DNA from: Adiantum capillus-veneris | Taxonomy: Eukaryota; Streptophyta; Polypodiopsida; Polypodiales; Pteridaceae | DNA length: 64,000 nucleotides | Assembly (NCBI GenBank): GCA_014529385.2 | Contig: CM043950.1 | Coordinates: 82,780,843 to 82,844,842 of the forward strand | Reading direction: 5' to 3' | Shown here: one piece after another, positions 45,840 through 58,479 of the stretch | How the letters are laid out: each line of letters opens with the position of its first letter | Position numbering within the stretch: position 1 is the first letter of the stretch | Program-made: the position numbers and the translations under genes | The notes under the pieces: model-generated | Database searches by the model: none | Told to the model about the DNA's origin: nothing | Seen by the model: only the letters and a program-made list of their open reading frames with translations

Positions 45840-46800
45840 CTTAATGTGTGTGTCTAGGAGAGCCTACTAACATCAGGGGAACTAACAAACTACAAAAAGG
45901 GGGAAAAATGACAACTTAATGAGTCTGTCACGATAGACTCACCAATACACATGGAAAAAGGGAAAATTGATTTTGACCTAACCAATGGGACTAACTAAGC
46001 CTATTAACCCAAGATATCAAGTAAAACTACAAATATTGCTCCACCTTGACAAATTTATGAGTCTATCACGATAGACTCATTAATCTATCTTGGGGAGGCC
46101 CTTTTCAAAAATCCTCTCAGGGGCAGGCTTATGACAGTATATGAAGGCACTACACCAATTTTGAAACAAGATGGACTCTTAAGGTAAGGGGAGATAGACT
46201 TGACAGACGGCTCAAAGTTAGAGCAGGACATTATCAAGGACAGATAAAGTCTAGATGCACATGTGAGAGGCCAAGGGACCTTATATCAACTAGAAGAAGG
46301 CAGACAATGGACCATAGATCAAAAAAGAGGGTAATTGGATCATAACTCCGAGTCTATCGCGATAGACTAAGCAGAATGACACAGGGCCATTTGATCAAAA
46401 ACTGGAATCAACAGTTGGCTTCAACATGGTGCAAGAAGGCTACCCACAAAGTTTGAGCCCAAAACAACAAAAAAGAAGGAGATAGACCAACTCCTTGGAA
46501 GGATTCTGAAGAAATGAAAGTTGATCCAATAGGGGGTCACTTGACATCCATTTGAGATGGAAATGGGATCAGTTCAAGAGTGTGAACTTGGCCTGATTAC
46601 GAAACTTAACCATATGGAAAGTTTGGATACCCTATGCACATGTACCACACAAAGTTTCAAAGCATTTGGACACTTGCTCCTTCATCAACAGCATTAATTT
46701 GAAGCCGTCAAAGTCAAACACTAAAAGGACTTGTCTATCTGCTGACATTTTTCATTAACTCATCTTGGGACTAAGAGGGCTCAACTAGATGCATGCTTAA
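45840..46800 (+). other. Leader region with palindromes (plus-strand element)
   Basis: No gene. AGTCTGTCACGATAGACT (45922-45939), AGTCTATCACGATAGACT (46060-46077) and the perfect AGTCTATCGCGATAGACT (46351-46368) recur, with one spacing of 291 bases and one of 138. This matches the leader of the minus-strand element at 26.3-27.0 kb, so both belong to one family. Confidence 0.65.
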
Positions 46801-46989
46801 GTGATAATCAATTTAGAAAAGAGGTACTATGTTTATACATCAACCATTACTTGTGGATACAGGATCCATGGATGCTTCTCTGGGAAAAAGAAAAGGCAAA
46901 AACCTGGAAACATAGGGTGCAATACCCTATACACTTCTACACAATTCATTAAAGCCAACAGCCACATGGATACCTACAGAAGTGCAACT

Positions 46990-47880
46990 GTCACCAGCTT
47001 TCTAAATCTACCAAGGTTCCTATGTGGATGACAAAGGAAATTTAGTGGATATAGTAATGATCCCCAAGGAGGTAGAAAACTACCTGAAAAGATCACCTCA
47101 AAGATCATGGTTGAAGAAAGTTGGCTTATGGAACTTTGTTTCACTACCACCAGTGGAGATAGATTTCAAGAGGGTACAACAACTAATTGAGACTATCCAA
47201 GAAGACGAAACTTGCAAGGTTGCAGGCATGGATAATGAGATGATGGATATTCAGATCACCAAGGAAATCATCAAAGAAGCGTTAAAATTGTCTGATCAGG
47301 GAGCCAACATGAGAGAAAGAAGGAAGAATATCACAGTCTACCTACAGAGATCTAAACTACCGTCTTTTAAACTCATAGCAAACCCAGAAGTGATGGAACT
47401 GACACAGGTATACAGTCAATGTTTGTTGAGCTACAGCAAAAGACCGCCTAGATACACTACACCACACAGGGTCATCTCAACAACAATGACCTAAGCTATG
47501 GGAATGACACATGATTTCTATATAGATCATGCATCATATCTATTTGAGGAAGTCACAAAGCTACATCAGAACAAGCCAAATTACATTGCAGGAGGAGAAG
47601 TACTCACCAGAATGATATATCGTGCCATAGGAGCGGCAGATCAGCTACCACCTGTTCCTTAACAGAATGACTGGCTGGTGCTACGAGAGAATATTGAAGA
47701 CAGACCACAAAGGCGATTACCTCCCTCTACTAACACCATTGGAGGACGCAGGCTGGAAAGAGTCACCAGAAGTACACAGGAAAAGATGGAAGAATAAAGA
47801 AAAGCTGAAGAAAAGAACTTGAGATTAAAGAAGCGAAAAGCGGAAATGGAGAACAACACCAGATTGTAGAAGGTAGTGAG
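46990..47880 (+). pseudogene. gag-like/putative transposon protein of pol-less LTR element
   Basis: The frame from 47024 (156 codons) and its continuations give MDDKGNLVDIVMIPKEVENYL, ITKEIIKEALKLSDQG and RVISTTMT, then after a stop MGMTHDFYIDHASYLFEEV. The KEALKLSDQG part resembles the plant transposon protein region found before gypsy proteins, but I am not certain. The C-terminal part is Lys/Glu rich. Stops at 47494, 47662 and 47797 break it. Confidence 0.4.
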
Positions 47881-48189
47881 GCGGTCCGGTGCGGGCAACA
47901 AGAGAGGCGACCTCTAAACACCCCTCAAGGCTCCCGTGCTGCTCAATTGGGGCTGGGGCAACCACAAGCACAACACAACAACAAACCCACAGCCAAACCC
48001 AAACAAGATAGGGGCACCACCTAGTTATGGTATGCGAACTAGGACGCAAGAGAGATTTTGGCACAACCAAGAAGATGCACCACACAACACACACAAGCAA
48101 CCTCACACCAAGACACACATGAAATGGACCAGAGAGAGCTAGAGCAAAGGGAAGAGAGAGAGGAAAGGATCTTGCGTAATACCTTATTT

Positions 48190-50500
48190 GTGACTTGCAA
48201 ATGGAGATGGTTCGTTATGATGCTATCGTAGAACTTGTACAAAACTCACTCAATGCTTAGTGATTGCTAATCATTGCCAAAACACACACACACACTGTCT
48301 TAGGGTGTGGGAGAGCTCTCACCACAATACCCTCTTACAATGGACACAAAACTGGCAATGAAAAACACACTAAAACACTTTCTAAAATCAAGATCAACCG
48401 ATAAAAACTCAAAATACACAAGTCACCTTGAATTCACCAAACCGTATTGCACAAATGGAAGGACGAAGATTTGAACGTCGAATCACGCCTTTGATGCACC
48501 AAACCTCAATTTATTGATGATGAAGGAGCATATACAATAGTGGTTTTGAGATTTGTGGAACTCACGCTCTCTCACTTGCAATGTGTAGCTTGAAGGCTTC
48601 TCTCACACCAAGAGTGAAGCTCACAAGTGGTTGCTACACCTAAGTCTCTCCTCACGCATAGAGTGTTGGGGTGCTATGTGAGATGTTGGAGGTTGTTTTA
48701 CAAGAAGGAGAGGGGCCTATTTATAGGTTGGAGACCCCTCATTAAGATTATTGGAAATCCTAATTTACAAGCTAACAAATCAGGATTATGATTTTTTTGA
48801 ATATCAAAACATTGTGGGCCTTCTTTGTCTGCTTGAGTCATGGGTGTGGGCTCAAAAGAAAGCATTATTGATGGTAGATAAGGTGAAAGTAAGTAAGGAG
48901 AGAGAGAAAGAGAGAGAGTGAGAGAGAGTTACTTTGTACATGTCTTGAGGTGAGGTGTCTTTTATGGTTAGGTCAATGCTATTTTGTGTTAGTATGTTAG
49001 TGGTTAGTGTTAGTAATCACTAGAAAGTTAATGATATATTTACAATGGGTAGAATGGGGTGGATGGTTGGAGTAAGATGGTTGAATGAAGTGAGCAAATC
49101 CTTGTGATGGTGAAGCTTGAAGAAGTTTTGGACTTACTTGTGTAGGTTCTCAAAATGACTATCGATCTTCTTCTTCGTCTTCTCTTCTTTACGCCACCGC
49201 CGCCAAGGTTGATCATCGTGATGAAAATGGTAATTCCGTTGATGAGATCTTTTGATTTGCAGAGGTTAAGCATGGTACACATGCTGAATTTATGTATATA
49301 TATAAGGAGTAAGATGGAATTGTACTTTGGAGATAATAGAGAGAGGCATAGAGATGGTGTATGTACATGGAGAGCTCATATGAGAGCTATGGGAGTAAGT
49401 GGGGAGGTTAATGGTGAAGAACGTGAGAGAAACCATTGAAGGTGCAGCTTTGAGTGAGGGATTGAGAGAAATGTGTGTGTGTGTGTGTGTGTGTAGAAGT
49501 GTGGAAAGAGGTGAGAGAAGACTATGGGCTACTTGTGAGAAAAGTGGGCAGACTGGGGTCCACTCAAAAAATCATATCTCACCGCTGGTAGCTCCAAAAA
49601 TCATGAAAAAATTTGAGGTGACTATTCAAAGCATGGGCTACATTTTCTCTTTTGACCATTGCTCCAAATTCAGAGTGGAGATGGATATTAAAAATCCCAC
49701 CAAAAGACCTGTTTTTTCTTCACAAAAAGTCTTCAGTGACCCCCTCCTTTGTTGAATTTGTACAATGCATCCAAGAGTGAGCCCCTCCTTTGTCATATAT
49801 TAATACAAAGCATCCAAGTTGCCCTTGACACATGCATGGAGGAGGATTATTGATGAATAAAGAAATATATACATGGTGGGACTAGTGTATGGACTATTCA
49901 TGGACTTTAGCTCAATGAGCACATGGTGTTAGAATAATGAGTAAAAATAATAATAAAAATATGGAGGAGTTATGGATATGGAAAGATATTGGAATCATAT
50001 GATATGGTCTCTCTTTGAATTATTTTGGGTGAAAGAGGAAAAGGTATGCAAGTAAATAATATAATAAACGTGACCAATGAGTAGAAATCAATTTTTTGTT
50101 TTCACGAGGGTGAGGGTGAAAATGTGGGAGTGATTTGTATAAAGGAAAAATATAAGGTTAGAGTATGTACATATTGGCAAAAAATATACTTATGGTGTAA
50201 GAGGATGAAAGAAGGCATACATAGGTTTAATAAAACACACACCTAAGTATAAATATTTAAATAAAATACCAGAATAATTATAAAAATCTCTATATTTAGT
50301 CCATATATATAATGAAATATTTACATAAAAATGGGCCATAATATTTATTTATTTATTTATTTATTATTTTTTTGACTCAACTAGCCCAGTGACTAGCTAG
50401 CTGAGGATTTTAAGAAGATATGGGACAAGCCCCCTAACTCACACACGCCTATTTATAGTGAAATGGTAGGGATAGCCATAGTGTTTGGGTGAATTTGGTA
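48190..50500. other. Non-coding insert with two TATA-like boxes
   Basis: No supported gene between the gag-like part and the coiled-coil frame. On the minus strand CTATAAATAGG occurs at about 48716-48727 and again at about 50449-50459, as in LTR promoters. A TG microsatellite lies at 49472-49494. It may be another nested element, but I could not match its ends. Confidence 0.35.
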
Positions 50501-50789
50501 GGGTGAGGTAGCTTACTATGGCAATTATGGAAAGCCGAAAAACGGCTATCAGTAGCAAAGATGGAAAGAATGCTAGAAGGCTTTGTACTAGAAAGATCTC
50601 TATGAGGCGATGTACGCGCCACTTGGAGACCCTCTAGTAGAACTTACACATTAAGAACAAAGAATAAACACAATCCATCTTTTGAGTTGGACTGGTTTGA
50701 GAGATACATCCAAGCGAGGAATGCTACAGATGAGCCAGAACTGCCACTTGAAGAGGGGGATCTCCAAACCTTAAGAGATCAATTGAGGC

Positions 50790-52841
50790 CATCTACACGC
50801 GATGAGGCAATCAACTCCACCTGTTGACTCTCCTCCGCATTCGGAGAGCTCACATCGTGATGAGAGAGTTCCTACACCACCCAATGGAGAAGAAGAAGAA
50901 AGGACAGATGGCCATCTAAACACTGGAACAGTATCAAACCTTGATAAAGGCAAGCACATAGAGGTAGATCTGACAAGAGAAAAAGCTTCCTCCTCTCAAG
51001 AAATTGAGTTGGAAGCTACTGTAAACCTGGATTTAGTGTCAATGGAGACTCTACTAAACCAAACAAGACTGCACATTCGGTTGTTAGCCGATCAAAACAG
51101 TGCAAACAAAAAGAAATTGGAAACAACCCATCAAGAGGTTCTGAAGTTGCAAGAGCAAAGAGATGACAACCTTAAACTGATCACCATTAAAGATGTTGAG
51201 ATCTTGGGTCTCAAAAGCAGAGTAAACCTCCTCAAAGAAAATTTACATGAGTCAAAAAGTTTCAATGCCATTTGTGAAGATACCATCAATGTGTTTCTTG
51301 AAGATGTCAATGACAAAGATGAACAAATCCAAAGGTTGATGGCAGAAAAGCAAGATGCCCTAGAGATAGTCAAAAATTTACAAGTCATAATTGATGACTT
51401 ACAAATTGAAGTGAAGGATTTGAGAACAGTAACGGACATACAGGCAAGGGAGATAGAAAGAGCAAAGAAACAAAAAACGCTGCTACCAGTAACCGGTAGT
51501 CCAACCGCAAGAAGACGTGGAGGCACTGAAGAGAGAGCTACAATTGGAAAGAAAACAGAGGTTAATGATAGCCGAAAGTGCACTTAGAGCTGAGGATCAG
51601 TTGCAAAGGCAAATCTCGGACTTACAAAGTGAACAACAACAAGGACCAGCTCATGACAGTGAAATAGAAAGCCTCGTTTCCAAGTCCATCAAGGAAGAAA
51701 ATGAGAATCTGCACAACATAGTAAAAGAGTTCGAAGAGGCTGCAGCCCAAAAGGAGATGGAATTTCAAACACTCCAAATCAATAATCGAACAATGGTTGC
51801 ACAAATTGCAAGTCTCCAAACTGCAAGGCAATCCCACGGGTAGGTGCGGGTGCACATGGTGCAAGCGGCCATGGATTTGGTTGGCTTGGCAGAACTATAT
51901 GGGGGTGATGATGACTATGAAGAAGGATCAAAGGACCATGGGGCCCCAGATACACAGAATGATCAAGCTGGCTCCAACAACCAAGAAGAAGACGAAGATT
52001 CAGTCACAAAACTTAAAGAGCAGAAGCTAGCCGAAGAAATGGAAAAGCAGTCAGATATGATGTGGTACAAGGCCATGAAACTAGAGAAGGAGATGCTACA
52101 AGGACTCTCCAGATCATGCAAGACAGCAACAGAGCTACGGGAAGAGTGGAATGCCTCGATGTTACCCTATGCTCTGCTGAAATATGAAACACTGACACAT
52201 CAACGGAAGCTAGCAAAGGAAGAACAAGTGCCACTATTTGAAGGAGAATTACAGGTTGGCTTTTGGATCCTCCTAACAACCTGATCCACTTAGTCAATGC
52301 ACCACCTGAGCTTAGAGATGATAGAACTTTTTACCCAACACCAAGAACTTATACTTACGGCCAACATAAAGCCTTGCAAAGCAGAAATCCCACATGGCTC
52401 AATTATCCAGTTTTTCCAAGATCGGCCAAATGAGAGAGAATATCAGGTTCTTACATGGTGAAAACCCTTCAGGGCGCCATTGTGGAATTCGGAGGCTCTC
52501 CTGAACTATCCTGCAAAATGCTTTGCAAAATAGCTCGAACATTTTTGGCCTGTCTCACTGCGTTTTCAGAAAGCTGGAGTTCAGAGTTCATGAATACGGA
52601 AAGAAACATATCGGAGCTATCATATGATCTAAGTGGGACACCTACAGAGCCAGTTTTGTACGCATACTTCAGACGGCTCATGTTTTTGCCCAGCTACCAT
52701 CTCAAGACATTCGAAGAAGAATTTTACACTGGCTTCTTCATGTACAAGTCAAAACTTTTTGGCCCATTAATGGCGAGCGAATCTATGAGATACGATGCGT
52801 TTCTACATCAAATAAACCAGGAAGAAAGACAAAGACATTGA
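50790..52841 (+). pseudogene. Long coiled-coil cargo protein, frameshifted, directly before the PPT
   Basis: Frames 50802-51587, 51517-51843, 51844-52284 and 52455-52841 form one protein-like series. The first 80 residues are Ser/Pro/Glu-rich. Then a heptad-rich coiled coil runs from about residue 80 of the first frame (NQTRLHIRLLADQNSANKKK) through KDLRTVTDIQAREIERAKKQ and, after a frameshift near 51500, ALKRELQLERKQRLMIAESA to QTLQINNRT. After a TAG at 51841 the acidic and helical parts continue. The last frame (FLACLTAFSESW… to HQINQEERQRH) ends 32 bases before the polypurine tract. No protease, RT or integrase is seen. It occupies the place of pol. Confidence 0.6.
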
Positions 52842-52875
52842 AGACAAAGCAGTCATGTCGTGGTAGACATGAACT

Positions 52876-52888
52876 AGGAGGGGGGGAG
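52876..52888 (+). promoter_or_regulatory. Polypurine tract
   Basis: AGGAGGGGGGGAG abuts the TG that starts the LTR at 52889. This is the standard plus-strand primer position of an LTR retrotransposon. Confidence 0.85.
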
Positions 52889-53803
52889 TGTTGGATCCCA
52901 ACAGTGGTATAAATTCCCTTTGTAATGATTATCAAATCCCCTTTGTAATGCCAATGATGTCTACTGTCTTTATCCAATTGTTTGGATTATGTATAGATTT
53001 ATTAGTTGGTCAAGACGCAATGCGTTTCCACTTTTTAATTATGATGAGTAGAACTCAATTAAAACCCCATGTACATTTTGAGCTAAGGTGACTAAAGTAT
53101 AAAGCTCACCTTAGAACCATTTTTGAATAACATTATTTTTTATTAATTCTGCGTCGTACGGGTCTGAGAGAGAGAGAGAGTGTTATCTTATCCTCTTCGC
53201 TACGTGCATCTCCCTCATCGGATTGATGAAGCGACCACACCATCCCGGTAGCCTCTCCGAGAGCTACGCGCCCACGCCACACATTTGCATCTTCGAGCTG
53301 TTCGCGAGTGATCCTTCCACAAGCTTGTTTTGCTTGTAATTAGCACAAACAATGTCTGTTTTCAACAATCAAGTACTTTATGGAATGAGGGAGAGATTAG
53401 CTACGCATAGATACTCATAGACTTAGGTTTTGCACACTTTTAGATTATGAACTGTGAGTCTATCGCGATTGTATTCGAGACAACTAGAGTTAAAATCTGG
53501 TGAGATTGGACTTATAGGTAAGTGTATCCTAGTGAGAGGATGGGGCCTAGAAAGTTTGAAGCGATTCCGAGTTCATTTGATGTGTGAACAGTGTTATGAG
53601 CATTTAGGGATATAGTGGGTTGGAGCTAACAAGGATTAGTGATTGATGCATCATAGAAGTGCGTATTTGTAGGTTGGCCTCAGCCTGACAAGCTAACGAG
53701 ATTGCCTCTGTGCACCTACGGGTTAGTCGTGTCACCAGATGACAAGTATGTTGTCTGTGTCGTGCTTGTGAGCATGAACAGGGGAGTAGGTTGACCTAAA
53801 ACA
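52889..53803 (+). mobile_element. Complete 3' LTR (TG…CA, 915 bp)
   Basis: Starts TGTTGGATCCCAACA, an inverted repeat of its own, and ends CTAAAACA. The internal 53106-53700 matches 22023-22636 (plus strand) and the last 100 bases match the reverse complement of 27727-27826. A hairpin (CTAAGGTGA … TCACCTTAG, 53083-53114) lies near one third of its length. It is preceded by a polypurine tract and followed by the host repeat TGTTGTGTATGAGG. Confidence 0.85.
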
Positions 53804-54480
53804 TGTTGTGTATGAGGCCACTGAGGAACACCTTGCTATAGGGTGCCATCTCCATTGTCCGGCGACAAGGAAACATCACGAAAGAGATGGAAGCCTACAA
53901 AGGTGATCAATGTGGAGGATGAGTCAACCCATCGGCCCAAGTACAATACAGTCAGAAGAGACCGGACGAAGAGTGGAAGGCCTAGAAAAATTGACTTCGT
54001 GCAAGGGCCACCTACATGCACAACATCACGAAGAAATGAAGAGGGGTGTTTCCATATCATGGAACGAAAGGTGAACGAGGCAATGTGGGCAATTTGCAGG
54101 ACGAAAGTAGGCAAGAAGGTTACATGTCGCAGGACACCCAGTGGAGGGAAGAGGTGTGGAAAATACATTACAGGTTCAAGCAATTGAGTTCCAGCTGCAT
54201 CATTTGAGGGCTACAGAAAACACCTAAAAGGAATACTCAAGAAATGGTTTTGGTTTTGTCCAGATCATGTTTTGCATTGTTTCGTGGTGGAAAACAGCAT
54301 TGAAACTAAGCCAGGAACACCATCAACAATATGGCTAGTGGACTTGGGTACAAACTTGTCACAGTGTGAGGCACAAAGACTATTGGAAGGTGGCTACAAA
54401 GTCAAAGTAGATTTAATTTTCTCAGCAGGAAATCCAAGATGAACGCAGATTTATGTTCGTTGTCTCTAAGAGAATGCATG
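53804..54480 (+). pseudogene. DNA-transposase-like gene, right half
   Basis: Begins with the same 39 bases as 21984-22022 (VVYEATEEHLA) and then gives a basic protein (SGDKETSRKRWKPTKV…RTKSGRPRKIDF) with an AT-hook-like GRPRK core. Near 54300-54420 it gives ETKPGTPSTIWLVDLGTNLSQ. A one-base frame change separates the repeat from the basic part. The natural reading is that the gene of 20050-22022 continues here, split by the nested insertions. Confidence 0.5.
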
Positions 54481-54639
54481 TATTTTGGTAGGGTATGATA
54501 CACATAGGGGTGAGGGAGGAAAATGCAGTAAGGAAGAAGAAGGAGAGTTAAAGGAAGGAGGAACAAAAGTAACCACCACAATTATAATTGAGAATCCACC
54601 ACAGTCAAAAACAATAAACGAAATCTTTTTGGAATCTGC

Positions 54640-54922
54640 TCGCTCGATTCAAAAAAAACGATTGCTTAAAAATGCTTGCCAGGTAAGAGGTTGGGTTTGC
54701 AAGGACATTTTTTCTTGTCAATTCATGTATTTGTGGTCAGGTAGACTTTTGACGAGAGATCTGAGGGTAGGAGGTGACCAAGTTAGCCTAGTGTCCATAG
54801 AGGAGAGTGTGAATCAAGCATGGTTAGATCCCCTTGTGTCGATCATAGAAGAAGGTAGTAAGATGGACACCTCTTCAGAAAACTTGCTCTACGTTATGGT
54901 TGACCCGCACATAGGAAACTAA
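54640..54922 (+). pseudogene. Fragment of gag N-terminus (same family as 25645-26028)
   Basis: FMYLWSGRLLTRDLRVGGDQ then VSIEESVNQAWLDPLVSIIE aligns with SLMYLRSGAFF…SITSIEESVTQARLDPLAPIIE on the minus strand at 25.9 kb. It is a short scrap in the opposite orientation. Confidence 0.65.
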
Positions 54923-54979
54923 TCACCGACCATAGTGAAAGGAGGTAGTACCTCCGCAGGCATGTATCAAGCACCAAGG

Positions 54980-56470
54980 TTTATCCTTGAACATGAGATT
55001 GTAGAGGTTATTGCTAGGGATATCCAAAAGTGTCTTAATGTTTGGTCATCATTGTTCATGATGGCATTTATGTCATTTGCAAACTGAGAGAGGCAATGTT
55101 GCTCTTAGGAATTGGGTAGATTTATTCCGTTCTAGCTTTGACCAGACAATTGAGACCATCTCTTGCTATTGGAAACAAAATAAATGCCAAGGGGCAACCT
55201 TATCTAATTGATCAATTTAGCTCAAACACTTGGGACAACATACCGTACATTACTACTATTGTGTGGGCATTCACAAATAATATTGGCACATAACCGTACA
55301 AGGTTTTCTCCAAATCCCATGGTGTATGTTGTCAAGAATGAATGACCATTCTAACATGTCATAGTCCACTTGGTTGGAGTTTTTTGCATGTTCAATTTCT
55401 TCCCACAAGGCAATAAATGCTTCAAGAAATCTCGTGCCTTTAATGAATCCTTTTTGTCCTTCATTGACCCACTTAGCCAAATGAATAGAAATTCTATTGG
55501 CTACTAATTTTGGAAAAAAGTTGTATGTTGTCATGAGAATTTTCAGTGGGCTTCAATTGGGAAGGTCGTCCTTGGGCCCTCTTTTGTGGAGCAACTTGAT
55601 TACCCCTATGTTGATGAGATTGGGAAGAGCTTTGAATTGGAGGGATTCGTCCCAAACTCTACCAAGAAAAGGAGTGATAAGATCCTTGAAAACCTAAAAT
55701 GTCTCTGAGGGTAGCCCATGTAGCCCAAGATTTTGTTACTTTTGAGGCTCTCAATGGCTATTGCAGAGTCCACCTAAGAAAGAAGGGAGTCAATAAGGTG
55801 TATGTCCTCCCAAGGGATGATGTCTTTTTTGTATTGTCAAATGATGGCTCTACATTCTGCCACCTCTATACTTACTTGTTTACTAGAAAGGAGTGAAATT
55901 TTTTTGGAAGTGTTCATGGACTATCTAGAGGTTCTTTTCCTCAAAAGAGGCTATTCCCTTATCAATGATGAGTGTGGGGATGATTTCCTATGAATCATGA
56001 ACATCTCTTTGGTGGGCATGTCAACTTCGCCTACCCACTAGCCTCTAAACAAAAGGCATGTGTGATGGAGCGCTAGATCTTCTTCAGCTCTCATTGAATG
56101 CCTAAGTGTGACAATTTTGTTCTCAGTTTCTACAGAGGGATTAGGTAAGCTTAAAGAAAACATATGTCCTCGTTAAATTTAGTCTTTCTTTCTTGTTCTG
56201 GAAAGGGTGACTAGTGTTTGAGTCTGAACCAAAATCCTTTGAGTGTTTTTCATTGCCTCCATCAAAGATTTAGATGGCATTCTAGACTTGTCAAAGGGAT
56301 TGTACCAAATCTTTTTGGTATGTTCTTGGACTTTAGCCTAATAGATAATAAGCGGTTACTATGGGACCAATGATTCCTCAATTTTCTAGCTTTTTCATCA
56401 AAAGTAATCTCCAAAGGGTAGTGGTAAGAGATACAACATGTGTATCTTGGTTTAGGGTTTAGGGCATTGT
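54980..56470 (-). pseudogene. LINE ORF2 fragment: endonuclease end and reverse transcriptase
   Basis: Downward from about 56470: HYPLEITFDEKARKLRNHW (end of endonuclease), a decayed linker, then at 55271-55534 the RT part KLVANRISIHLAKWVNEGQKGFIKG, and near 55190 APWHLFCF in place of the PLAPILF-type motif. At 55072-55083 the catalytic box reads FAND where family members have two consecutive aspartates. Many frameshifts and stops. The upstream end is fused to copia sequence (the frame 56262-56540 is a chimera of both). It is inactive. Confidence 0.7.
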
Positions 56471-58470
56471 ATAGGTTGGCTAGAGATATTCCTAGCACAA
56501 ACCGCCCAGGCGCATGTGATACTTTCACAGAGCGTCTCATTGCCTCGTTACTAGACTCTGTTCTCTCTAGAGCAATAGTAGAATCTTACACTTGAGAACT
56601 AGCTGCATCGCTACTAGACTGAGTTGGTTCAGAGGCTACATCCTGAAATCAAACGCGTATGTACTCAATTTCTTTAATGGGATGTTTGTGCATGTTTGAT
56701 TCATTGAAGATCACATGTGAGCTGCAAATGACTTTTTGGGGTTTTGGGTGCCAGAGATGATATCCCATCTCCCATCTGCACCATAGTCATAAAAAATGCA
56801 TTTGTGTTCTTTGGGATCTAACTTGCAACAAACTTTTTTGGGAATATGTGCATATGCCTTCCATTTAAACACATGTAAATTCTTATAGCTTGGAATTTTC
56901 CCAATCCATAACTCCTCTAAAATCTTGAAATTCAAAGGAGATCTAGGTGACTGATTGATAATGTGTACGGTTGTCAAAACAACATTCCCCCAAAACTCTA
57001 GAGTAAACTTAGCCATAGAAATCAAAGATATAACTCTCTCTTGAACCATGCGATTCATTCTCTCAGCTCTCCCATTCGGTTTCGGTGTGTAGCAGTAAAC
57101 TACCTATGTATGCCTCTTTGACTGAAAAATGCCTTAAACTATATGGAGACATATTCTTCACCATGGTCGGTGCAAAAAGCCTTGAGCTTTTTCCTTAACT
57201 GGTTCTCAACCATGGCGAGGAATTTTAGGGACATAGAAAAAACTTCTTCCTTACTCTTAAGGAGATATACCCACACCTTCCTGGTAGAAGCATCTATGAA
57301 CGTCTGAAAGTAGTTTACCCCCCTTAGAGTCTTATGTGGCATTGGACCGCACAAATCATTGTGCACTAAGTCTAGACGTTCACCTAGCTTCTTTATCAAT
57401 GGAAAAGATGTCGACCTAGTCCGTTTCTTGTAAAGACAATGCTCACAAAATGGAAAATTTGTGTCGTCTAGCATAGGTAAGTAGCCCAAATGCTAAAGTG
57501 TTTTCATTTCTTTCTAGATAATATGCCCTAGTTGGCTATGCCACAACTCAGTAGTAGACGGTAGCTTGGCAACATAGATAGAGTGCCCATTGACACTCAA
57601 AACAAACATAAAGCACATGGATTCATTTTTGCAACCTTTCATAATGACAAGGTTTTTCTTGCAGATCATCCACCAAGAACCATTAACAAAAACTATAGTG
57701 TAACCCAATTGATCTAATTGTTCTAAAGAAAGTAAGCTCTTTGTTAGATTAGGCACATGTATGACATCTTGCAACACAAATGTAGTACCGATACACATCT
57801 GAAGTTTCACATCACCAATGCCAATGACCTCAAGCTCATAGGAATCCCCAAGCTTGACTATACCCTGCATGAGCACAAAAGAGGAAAACCACTCTATATG
57901 TTGTGTGACATAAAAACTTACGTTAGAATCTAGGATCCAATTCTACACGTAACCCTCAACTTGTGTAATCAAAGCATTTGGAGTGAGATTCATAGTGAAA
58001 ATAAGAACATTTGGGGGTGCTACTGTCACCTCCACATGAATCACTATTGCCTTGGGAGACTCAACCACGTTGATCTCCTCGACCTTTACAGTATTCTTGC
58101 CTTTTTCAGACTTGTCCTTTTGCATGTTTTGCTTCTCTCTTAGAAAATTGTAACAATCCTTTTTATAATGGCCCTTCTTATGGAAATGGTAACACTCAAC
58201 ATTTTTGACAATGCGCTCTCTACTAGATTTCCTGTATCTGCTTAGACTACAAGGATTCCTCTCTCGACTCTTGCTTTTATTCTTGTAATTGTCATGGCTT
58301 GTTTGCTTATTTTGGAACCCAAGCAAGATTATCTGGTAGGCGTTGGATTGCCTTGGGAGTCCAAAGTGGTTAGAGGACACTAGAGATATCATTAGAGAAT
58401 TGAATTTGATATTGGTGATGTTGTTGGGTGGTCTGCGCCATTATGGCAGCTAGATTCCTAGACTTTGCCA
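56470..58470 (-). mobile_element. Ty1/copia element, gag knuckle to integrase
   Basis: Order on the minus strand: 57943-58392 Gag end with CYHFHKKGHYKKDC, a zinc knuckle whose second Cys is Phe; 57514-57876 protease/pre-integrase (FVLQDVIHVPNLTKSLLS, LWHSQLGH); 57139-57489 integrase start (FCEHCLYKKRTR…HNDLCGPM…FIDASTRKVWVY); 56711-57058 integrase end (MNRMVQERVISLISMAKF…WGNVVLTTVHIINQSP). It closes with the linker RRSVKVSHAPGRF at about 56480. Several stops and frame changes occur; RT and RNase H have been lost at the junction with the LINE. Gag before the knuckle is also absent. Confidence 0.85.
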
Positions 58471-58479
58471 TGGAGAGTG

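Noticed and set aside
48039-48242. Minus-strand frame with Cys/Ser-rich peptide
   Set aside because: Antisense to the decayed gag-like region; no domain.
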